The notes beneath the pieces are model-generated. The model worked only from the letters and a program-made list of their open reading frames with translations, was not told the DNA's origin and made no database searches. From the NCBI GenBank assembly GCA_934476235.1, contig CAKSNL010000015.1:1-6566 (forward strand): a DNA stretch of 6,566 nucleotides, in the 5' to 3' direction. The stretch's first letter is position 1, and each line of letters begins with the position of its first letter. A program made the position numbers and the translations under genes. Shown piece by piece: positions 1 through 4,284 of this stretch. The stretch is from an uncultured Clostridia bacterium. Its GTDB lineage: Bacteria > Bacillota > Clostridia > CAKSNL01 > HGM11501.

Positions 1-147
1 AGCAATGGTTACAAGATTCGTCGTGCTGCCATCGACCTGAACGTGCCATTGATTACCAATAGCCGTCTGGCGAGTGCGTTTATTTATGCATTCTGCACCA
101 CCAAGCTCGAGGATATCGACATCAAGGCTTGGGGCGAGTATAAATAG
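1..147 (+). CDS. carB: Carbamoyl-phosphate synthase large chain, C-terminal end (partial)
   Basis: The frame is open from the first base to TAG at 145-147 and gives the last 48 residues of a protein whose 5' part lies outside the window. The peptide contains GYKIRRAAIDLNVPLITN and SAFIYAFCT and ends in WGEYK, which I recognise as the end of the MGS-like allosteric domain of CarB in Bacteroidales. CarB makes carbamoyl phosphate from bicarbonate, ATP and glutamine-derived ammonia for arginine and pyrimidine synthesis in the cytoplasm. Codon use is GC-rich (CTG, GTG, ATC, GAC), unlike the AT-rich genes downstream. A terminator follows at 204-248. The oddity is that carB coding sequence reappears at 6490 from the middle of the gene, so this may be the intact or repaired copy beside an insertion. 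Identity rests on recalled family sequence, not a search. Confidence 0.85.
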   Translation, partial: SNGYKIRRAAIDLNVPLITNSRLASAFIYAFCTTKLEDIDIKAWGEYK

Positions 148-203
148 TTGATAGTTAGTAGTTAAGAATTGACAGTTAAGTCATTCTTGATGATTCCCAA
201 TAG

Positions 204-248
204 AAAAATCCCTGCTCTAGGAAAGGCTTCCTATGGCAGGGATTTTTT
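204..248 (+). terminator. Rho-independent terminator after carB
   Basis: A perfect 12-bp outer stem (204-215, AAAAATCCCTGC, against 236-247) encloses an inner 6-bp stem (218-223 TAGGAA against 228-233 TTCCTA) with the loop AGGC. The distal arm ends in a run of six T (243-248). The A-rich start of the first arm also makes it a plausible terminator on the other strand. It separates carB from the insert genes. The ATG at 233, start of a longer possible reading frame, lies inside this hairpin and upstream of the next promoter, so it is not a credible start. Confidence 0.88.
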
Positions 249-273
249 ATTTGAACAAAAAAGCAGTGAAAAC

Positions 274-305
274 TTTGGTTGTTTCACAATTAAATCGTAA
301 ATTTG
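274..305 (+). promoter_or_regulatory. Bacteroidetes-type promoter for module 1
   Basis: A TTTG at 274-277 (-33 element) lies 20 bp upstream of TAAATTTG at 298-305, a perfect match to the -7 consensus TAnnTTTG, followed by CAG. Transcription should start near 312, about 20 bases before the ATG at 333. This placement supports 333 as the first gene start and argues against the ATG at 233. Confidence 0.75.
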
Positions 306-332
306 CAGCAAAAACTATAATAATGAAGAGTT

Positions 333-530
333 ATGGAAGAAAAATTATCGACTATATATTTAAGAGATGGACGGAACGCCCTGCAATATGTTATGAGCCT
401 GAGCGAAAAGTACAGGCAGATAGCGACCGAAGCGATATTCGAGTGTTTGAGACTGGGCTATCCACTCAACAATATGGAGATAACAGGCAAAGCACGAGAA
501 CTGCAGAGGAAGAGGAATGCCTACGTTTGA
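333..530 (+). CDS. Small helical protein of unknown function, partner of the kinase-like gene
   Basis: This encodes 65 residues, starting MEEKLSTIYLRDG and ending RKRNAYV. It is charged and probably all alpha-helical, with no signal peptide, membrane segment or cysteine motif. I do not recognise a named family. The ATG lies about 20 bases after the predicted transcription start. Its stop TGA (528-530) overlaps a TTG start of the next gene, so the two are probably translationally coupled. Another frame (ATG 323 or 233) is also open across this region, but its peptide looks like an out-of-frame product and the 233 start sits in a terminator. A small protein coupled to a kinase-like protein suggests a regulator or antitoxin-like partner; that role is inferred from layout only. 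Confidence 0.6.
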   Translation: MEEKLSTIYLRDGRNALQYVMSLSEKYRQIATEAIFECLRLGYPLNNMEITGKARELQRKRNAYV

Positions 531-1069
531 TAAAAATCGCCAAAGAACAAGGCTTGTATATAGATAAGTCGGATTGGGGTAAATTTGGTGACAGACGAAT
601 GATTCCAACGGGAGAAAGCATTGTCTTTTTGAGTGAAGACGGAACAACTTTCACCAAAATGAAGTCTCCTTTTGCAAAGGCTCCGATGAAGCATATCTTG
701 CCAGAGGATATCATTTATGAACATCTGATTCATAACATCTTATTCCCATCAACGAGGTATCGTTTTGTTGGCTTTTCAGAGGATATAAAGGGAATCCGGA
801 TTGTTCTTCAGCAACGAAATATATCCGATATGTATCAAGTACCATCGCAGAAGACGATTGACGATTATCTCATTAATCAACTGGGCTTGACAAAAGAGAA
901 TAGATATTTCTATGGAAATGAATATTTGGCAATAACTGATGTTTCTAATGTCAGTGATAATGTGCTGTGTGATGAAGATGGCAAGTTGTATTTCATAGAC
1001 CCGATTATCCGGTTAAAGAAGTCGGGAAGAGAAGTATGGGAGTATCTTTATAGAACAAGATGTGTATGA
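527..1069 (+). CDS. Kinase-fold protein, polyvalent protein kinase-like
   Basis: This gives 180 residues from a TTG start at 527-529 that overlaps the previous stop (TTGA). No in-frame ATG follows before the conserved part. The same frame stays open upstream to ATG 323 (248 residues) or 233 (278 residues), so a longer form cannot be excluded. Visible landmarks, counted from the TTG, are GESIVF near 29-34 as a possible nucleotide loop, K44 as a candidate ATP-binding lysine, LHN/IHNILFP-like text near 68-74, and D138, N145 and YFIDP at 155-159. The spacing resembles the catalytic D...N...D of degenerate bacterial kinase folds found on Bacteroidetes mobile elements (polyvalent kinase type). A phosphotransferase acting in the cytoplasm is the best guess. 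The spacing of D138 to N145 is wider than in classical kinases, so it could be inactive. No signal peptide is seen. Confidence 0.6.
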   Translation: MIKIAKEQGLYIDKSDWGKFGDRRMIPTGESIVFLSEDGTTFTKMKSPFAKAPMKHILPEDIIYEHLIHNILFPSTRYRFVGFSEDIKGIRIVLQQRNISDMYQVPSQKTIDDYLINQLGLTKENRYFYGNEYLAITDVSNVSDNVLCDEDGKLYFIDPIIRLKKSGREVWEYLYRTRCV

Positions 1070-1167
1070 TAGTTATAATTGTAAAAAGCAAAAGTCCAAC
1101 CCTGATTCGCTGTGCAAGTGGGAAGAGTGGTGGGAACTGTCACCTCAAAGGTATGTATATTTTTTGA

Positions 1168-1467
1168 AACTGTAAAACTTTAGCGAATAAACCATTGCAA
1201 AATCCTTGTTTTTGAACGAAGATTACACATTGTTAGTGAAAATTTGGCTCGTTTAACCATCAACTTCTTCAGAAGGTTTAGTGTTACTACCAGTTGAGTT
1301 TACAATTGATTCTCCTGTAGTGCTTTCAGACAGTTACACTTCCAAAGACACTGATGCTTGCGCCAAGCCGAGTGTAATAGACCATTTGTCGGTTGTTTTT
1401 CTGTTGTTATTCGGATTGTTTTTGCTGCAAAAACACTTTTTTACCTAAAAAATCTGCTAATAAATAG
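1168..1467. other. Gene-poor stretch with a nested inverted repeat
   Basis: About 300 bases hold no gene I can support on either strand. The frames are short and interrupted. One structured spot stands out: TTACACT at 1334-1340 pairs with AGTGTAA at 1371-1377 and encloses GCTTG (1356-1360) with CAAGC (1364-1368). A smaller hairpin CTTCT-TC-AGAAG lies at 1264-1275. No convincing TAnnTTTG promoter or T-tailed terminator is present. The stretch may be decayed remains between two modules. Confidence 0.5.
1334..1377. repeat. Nested inverted repeat in the spacer
   Basis: The outer arms TTACACT (1334-1340) and AGTGTAA (1371-1377) are perfectly complementary over 7 bp. Inside them, GCTTG (1356-1360) and CAAGC (1364-1368) form a 5-bp stem with the loop CGC. 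The internal loop is very uneven: 15 bases on the left and 2 on the right. No T run follows, so it is not an ordinary terminator. Its role is unknown. Confidence 0.45.
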
Positions 1468-1496
1468 CTTATTCTCATTTATTTTTTGTACTTTTG
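1468..1496 (+). promoter_or_regulatory. Promoter for module 2 (inside repeat copy 1)
   Basis: TACTTTTG at 1489-1496 fits the Bacteroidetes -7 consensus TAnnTTTG and is followed by CAG. No good TTTG is found 19-21 bases upstream, so the -33 element is weak or replaced by the conserved T-rich tract. Transcription should begin near 1503, at the start of a stem-loop, leaving a leader of about 330 bases before the ATG at 1834. Confidence 0.6.
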
Positions 1497-1522
1497 CAGA
1501 GCATTCGCAATAAATGCGTTTG
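1468..1522 (+). repeat. Promoter/leader repeat, copy 1
   Basis: This 55-bp segment matches 3055-3109 at 53 of 55 positions, with the first 42 (1468-1509) identical. The two differences (1510 and 1515) fall in the loop of a hairpin. It contains a TAnnTTTG box and the 5' stem-loop GCATTCGC (1501-1508) against GCGTTTGT (1516-1523). It stands in front of the exported-protein pair. Confidence 0.9.
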
Positions 1523-1647
1523 TATAACATACATAAGGCGTCGTCAACGCTTTGCTCATTGATTATTCTGAACGTAGGAAATTCAAAATGCTTGTCAATG
1601 GCTTAGCAGAGAAGGTGTCACGGGTAGGTTGTATAATCAACTCTCGT

Positions 1648-1685
1648 AGTGTGCCAAGGGGACAAACCTCAACGGCACACTTTTT
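1648..1685 (+). terminator. Terminator-like or attenuator hairpin in leader 1
   Basis: An 8-bp perfect stem (AGTGTGCC with GGCACACT) has an 18-base loop that can form a further G-rich/C-rich pairing (GGGG with CCTC). The descending arm runs into TTTTT. It could end a short RNA from the 1489 promoter or act as an attenuator for the exported proteins. Confidence 0.45.
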
Positions 1686-1777
1686 GGGGGCTATATAACT
1701 TTCAGCGTGAGATTCTATCTGTTCGTCATCAAGCAGTGGTTTTCCTACGACCAAGAATAAGTGACGAGCAAGATTAG
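1649..1777 (+). CDS. Possible 42-residue leader peptide (GTG start)
   Basis: This short frame has a GTG start and reads QRHTFWGLYNFQREILS in its middle, ending SDEQD before TAG. It is not certain to be translated. The reason to list it is that leader 2 holds a 40-residue frame at 3182-3304 with a similar pattern: R-x-T-x-x-G-x-Y, a gap, then Q-x-E-x-L-S. The Leu codons behind the shared LS differ (CTA here, TTG there), which hints at selection on the peptide. An overlapping ATG frame at 1588-1698 is also open, so the signal could come from RNA structure instead. Confidence 0.25.
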   Translation: MCQGDKPQRHTFWGLYNFQREILSVRHQAVVFLRPRISDEQD

Positions 1778-1833
1778 TTTCTCGCGCTTTTCGTTTAATA
1801 AATATGATTGTATAATCTTCAAAAAGTGGAAGT

Positions 1834-2337
1834 ATGAAAAAGAGTATGATTTTAGCTATCGTTGGTATGGCGATGAGTATGAGTATGAGTGTCCATGCAC
1901 AAGTGCAATTCTCTAAATTTAAGTTTTATGTTGCAGATATTATGGACTTTAGCCATTTGCAACTGGAAACAAAGTTTAAGGTGACAAGTGACAGAAACTT
2001 GAAATATGTACATGTGTTTTTTACTCCTGTAAATGGTGTTGGCGATGCTATTGTTGATGAAATACGTGGTGGTGTTAATGCTAATGTAAAGCACACAAAG
2101 TTCCATCACATCTATGCAACAGGACCATTTGAATCAAAGAAAAGTTATACCAAACATTTTGATCCTTATTATATTGGTGGTAAGAAGCCTACTCCTTTTC
2201 CGTATAAGGTTGTAGTTGATTACATGGGTGGTGGTAGCGATACTATTCTTGTCACAAAGGATAATATCAAAACATATTTTCCATGCCTAAAATGGATAGA
2301 TGTTGACTATAAGAGTGGTTTCCAACCAGATAATTAA
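1834..2337 (+). CDS. Exported protein of unknown function, probable beta-sandwich
   Basis: This encodes 167 residues. A clear Sec signal peptide starts MKKSMILAIVGMAMSMSMS, with likely signal peptidase I cleavage after VHA-Q (near residue 22), so the protein should reach the periplasm or outside. The mature part is rich in beta-type segments, including KYVHVFFTPVNGVGD, a TGPF turn near 95, and a later FPYKVVVDYMGGGSD followed by TYFPCLKWIDVDY. This resembles small Ig/fibronectin-like secreted proteins of Prevotella and Bacteroides, but I cannot name a family. There is no lipobox cysteine. The next gene starts 15 bases after the stop and is also exported, so the two form an operon under the repeat-borne promoter after a long leader. 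Confidence 0.8.
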   Translation: MKKSMILAIVGMAMSMSMSVHAQVQFSKFKFYVADIMDFSHLQLETKFKVTSDRNLKYVHVFFTPVNGVGDAIVDEIRGGVNANVKHTKFHHIYATGPFESKKSYTKHFDPYYIGGKKPTPFPYKVVVDYMGGGSDTILVTKDNIKTYFPCLKWIDVDYKSGFQPDN

Positions 2338-2352
2338 TGTTTTTCAATAAAT

Positions 2353-2928
2353 ATGGATGTGAAAAAATTCTTGCCAATATTGCTCCTTTACATGAGTTTG
2401 GCAACTTCTTGCTTTGCTCAGGCTAAGTTTGAGAAAGTGGATTGTGACACGATGAATTATTGTTTTACGGCGATTCTCTCTTGTCCACAATCTAAGGATG
2501 TTTTGTATCGTGCTTCAAAGGAATCGCTTGCGACACATATACCAAACTTTCAACAGAAATTGCAGTATGACGATAAAGAAACAAGAACTATTAAGTTTAG
2601 AAGCTCATCATATCTTCATGGAACAAAAAACTTTCCTGATAATAGACCAAAAATTGACATGACGGGAACTGTTGAGTATATAGTTATAATTACCATAAAA
2701 GATGGAAAGTATAGAGTCAAGATTGAAAATCCTATGGTAACTTGGCAAGAATCTTTTATCTTTAATGGTACTAGGCAGGATATTGGCAGAAAACGGCTTG
2801 ACTTAAAAGGATTTACTCTTTGGAGTGATTATAATAGAAAGATATTGGAATCATATTCAAGCGATATAGGTCAAATCATTGCTGGTATTTGGACGAGGGC
2901 AAAAGAAATAGAAGAAGATGATTTCTAA
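2353..2928 (+). CDS. Exported DUF4468-like protein
   Basis: This encodes 191 residues. The N-terminus MDVKKFLPILLLYMSLATSC with FAQ is a signal peptide, probably cleaved after FAQ; the Cys at 20 might instead be a lipobox (LATSC is a weak match). The mature part has features I associate with DUF4468, a TBP-like fold in exported Bacteroidetes proteins: a start with a short charged helix (KDVLYRASKESLA), YDDKETRTIKFRSSS, then VEYIVIITIKDGKYRVKIEN. The molecular role of that family is unknown. It follows the previous exported gene by 15 bases and presumably shares its mRNA. No terminator is obvious in the 126 bases behind it. Confidence 0.75.
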   Translation: MDVKKFLPILLLYMSLATSCFAQAKFEKVDCDTMNYCFTAILSCPQSKDVLYRASKESLATHIPNFQQKLQYDDKETRTIKFRSSSYLHGTKNFPDNRPKIDMTGTVEYIVIITIKDGKYRVKIENPMVTWQESFIFNGTRQDIGRKRLDLKGFTLWSDYNRKILESYSSDIGQIIAGIWTRAKEIEEDDF

Positions 2929-3054
2929 TATGCTATTCATTAGTTGTTGTGCTTGGCTTCGTAAACTTGATAGTTAGATGATATTTTCTTGATATTATCA
3001 GAGCTGTTTGGAGGTAGAAATGATAATTTTTAGAATATTTCAGTTTACAGATGC

Positions 3055-3083
3055 CTTATTCTCATTTATTTTTTGTACTTTTG
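3055..3083 (+). promoter_or_regulatory. Promoter for module 3 (inside repeat copy 2)
   Basis: TACTTTTG at 3076-3083 is the -7 box, with the same weak or absent -33 element as in copy 1. Transcription should start near 3090, leaving about 400 bases of leader before the ATG at 3490. Confidence 0.6.
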
Positions 3084-3109
3084 CAGAGCATTCGCATTAA
3101 AAGCGTTTG
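3055..3109 (+). repeat. Promoter/leader repeat, copy 2
   Basis: Positions 3055-3096 are identical to 1468-1509, and 53 of 55 match over the full segment. The hairpin arms are GCATTCGC (3088-3095) and GCGTTTGC (3103-3110). The last pair is G-C here and G-T in copy 1, so pairing is kept. The copy stands in front of the membrane protein/nuclease module. Confidence 0.9.
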
Positions 3110-3330
3110 CAGACATAATTTGGAAGTGCATTCCATACTTGAATCCGTTCAGTGAAACTTCGACAACTTTACCAAACAATAATGAGGACAAGCAGAAGAA
3201 GTACTCCCTTGGGCTCATATTATCGTAACCCGATATACGTTCAAGGTGAGGCTTTGTCTATCTTGGTTCGTTATTGGGTAGTCGAAGGCCTCACAGAAGA
3301 GTAAGATATGATGAGGTCTCACTTCTTTTA
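3088..3330 (+). ncRNA. Long structured 5' leader of the membrane protein/nuclease module
   Basis: After the repeat hairpin, a long-range pairing is visible: CTTCGAC (3158-3164) with GTCGAAG (3281-3287), ACC (3171-3173) with GGT (3277-3279), and CAATAA (3177-3182) with TTATTG (3271-3276), separated only by small bulges. A competing 7-bp stem is GTGAGGC (3246-3252) with GCCTCAC (3288-3294), and CTCAC recurs at 3318-3322 as an alternative partner. Such mutually exclusive pairings are typical of regulatory leaders, but this is by eye and no named family is recognised. Tiny reading frames overlap it. Confidence 0.4.
3182..3304 (+). CDS. Possible 40-residue leader peptide
   Basis: This ATG frame reads RRSTPLGSYY followed by YVQGEALSILVRYW and ends GLTEE before TAA at 3302-3304. 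The middle resembles the peptide at 1649-1777 in leader 1 (R-x-T-x-x-G-x-Y and Q-x-E-x-L-S). The start codon lies at the end of the CAATAA arm of a long-range stem, so translation and folding would compete. Other frames here are also partly open, so it may be only a by-product of a conserved RNA. Confidence 0.25.
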   Translation: MRTSRRSTPLGSYYRNPIYVQGEALSILVRYWVVEGLTEE

Positions 3331-3473
3331 TGCCTTTATCAAACTGTTTCATTAAAACAAATAATTATGAGAAAGGTTCATTTGAAAAAGTATTGGGGGA
3401 TAAATTTAATTTGTATGGATGTAAAAACTATAAAAAGAACTCCGATACAAATAGCGATGATTTAGAAGTATAA
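3330..3473 (+). CDS. Small hydrophilic protein, 47 residues, unknown function
   Basis: The frame from ATG 3330 to TAA 3471-3473 gives a lysine-, asparagine- and aspartate-rich peptide that starts MPLSNCFIK, contains EKGSFEKVLGDKFNLYG and ends NSDDLEV. Its composition is far more protein-like than the longer overlapping frame (3274-3465), which reads Arg/Ile-rich. It ends 16 bases before the membrane protein start and would be cotranscribed. No ribosome-binding site is obvious, as is common in Bacteroidetes. It could be the first gene of module 3, a leader peptide, or the decayed end of a longer gene. No family is recognised. Confidence 0.4.
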   Translation: MPLSNCFIKTNNYEKGSFEKVLGDKFNLYGCKNYKKNSDTNSDDLEV

Positions 3474-3489
3474 TGTTATATATAGGGAA

Positions 3490-4284
3490 ATGGATTTATT
3501 CAATACAATAGAAAACAAAGCACGGTTTTATGGAATGAAAATTGACCTTATGTGGAAAAAACATAAGACCATTTTACGAATGTGCCTGAGAGGTCTTGCT
3601 TTTTATACATTTTTGCTATCCGGCTTATTGTGTGCAGTCTTATCATTGATTGCTTCCAATGGAATATTAAAAGTGTTGTTTGAAGCTATAATGAATATCT
3701 GCTATAGTTATGTTGCTGGATACATATTTTACATAATATCAGATGTGTATCCAAAGACGCTAAACAAAACTATTGAGATTAAAGATATGATCATTAATGA
3801 GATTTGTATCTTGCATAAAGCTAATTCTGTTTTAGATACAACAATTGGATTTTCCAGATGTGCAAATAGTGAAACTGATAGGATAAAGAAATTTATAGTT
3901 AACAGTACCAAGGAAAATCCTTATACAAGCAACGAAAAACTTATCGAATTGAATGATATTTTTTTACGTTATTTATCTTTTCTTCAGAATGAATGTCGAA
4001 ATTCTTTTTATATGCTGTTAAAATATAAGGCTCATTTTCTTGAATATGAAGAGGTTCGAATTTTGTTGGAACTTAAAGACTTTATATTTCTCAACGACTT
4101 CGACAATAAAAGAAGTATGTACTTACTTGATTTTGAAGGGGAATGCTATAATTATATAAGCAATATACATAAGTTAGAAGAATTGATAAAGAAGCAAATG
4201 AAATCTTATGTATATAATTCTTGTGATTATGAAAGGTTAGAAAAAGAACTTAAAAAGCCCGATGGATTTATCTGTCAGATATAA
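3490..4284 (+). CDS. Two-helix membrane protein with large cytoplasmic part
   Basis: This encodes 264 residues. Two hydrophobic segments are visible: about 33-55 (FYTFLLSGLLCAVLSLIAS) and about 63-85 (including YSYVAGYIFYIISDVYP). The rest, about 180 residues, is charged and helical with many Glu/Lys/Asn, probably cytoplasmic with coiled-coil stretches near 215-255. No catalytic motif is recognised. The gene runs directly into the nuclease gene, overlapping its first possible start by 23 bases, so they are very likely cotranslated. A membrane protein paired with a DNA-binding nuclease is a layout seen in some defence systems, but that role is only inferred here. The protein could also simply be cargo. 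Codons are AT-rich, as expected for acquired DNA. Confidence 0.75.
   Translation: MDLFNTIENKARFYGMKIDLMWKKHKTILRMCLRGLAFYTFLLSGLLCAVLSLIASNGILKVLFEAIMNICYSYVAGYIFYIISDVYPKTLNKTIEIKDMIINEICILHKANSVLDTTIGFSRCANSETDRIKKFIVNSTKENPYTSNEKLIELNDIFLRYLSFLQNECRNSFYMLLKYKAHFLEYEEVRILLELKDFIFLNDFDNKRSMYLLDFEGECYNYISNIHKLEELIKKQMKSYVYNSCDYERLEKELKKPDGFICQI

Larger units (their letters stand above)
1501..1830 (+). ncRNA. Long structured 5' leader of the exported-protein operon
   Basis: About 330 bases separate the promoter from the first large gene. Structures visible by eye are the 5' stem-loop (1501-1508 with 1516-1523, 7-base loop), a small GCGT/ACGC hairpin near 1538-1550, and an 8-bp perfect stem AGTGTGCC (1648-1655) with GGCACACT (1674-1681) followed by five T in 1681-1685. 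That last element looks like an attenuator. A tiny ORF (1649-1777) starts within its first arm, so translation could affect the fold. This may be a regulatory leader or a stand-alone small RNA ended by the 1648-1685 hairpin. I do not recognise a named RNA family. Confidence 0.4.

Noticed and set aside
233..526. N-terminal extension of the kinase-like frame back to ATG 233 or 323
   Set aside because: ATG 233 is within the terminator hairpin and upstream of the 274-305 promoter. The extended peptide overlaps the better-looking 65-residue frame. ATG 323 stays possible but less likely.
1145..1152. CAAAGGTA as a minus-strand -7 box
   Set aside because: No CAAA (-33 on the other strand) at the right spacing, and no minus-strand gene follows.
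1066..1167. 33-codon frame starting in the ATGA overlap with the kinase-like stop
   Set aside because: The coupling is suggestive, but the peptide is short, has no recognised features, and nothing else supports translation.
1260..1440. Minus-strand peptide with TDKWSITLGLAQASVSLEV, then a stop, then a Ser/Thr-rich stretch
   Set aside because: It looks faintly like a small protein with one stop, but there is no start, promoter or family match. It could be a decayed gene; the evidence is too thin to list.
1588..1698. 36-codon ATG frame in leader 1, extendable upstream to a stop near 1535
   Set aside because: It overlaps the attenuator-like hairpin and the 1649-1777 frame, and has no counterpart in leader 2.
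1563..1754. 63-residue minus-strand frame across leader 1
   Set aside because: No minus-strand promoter is seen, and the region is better explained as a plus-strand structured leader.
3274..3465. 63-residue plus-strand frame in leader 2
   Set aside because: It crosses the leader pairings and the 47-codon gene, and its composition is unlike a natural protein.
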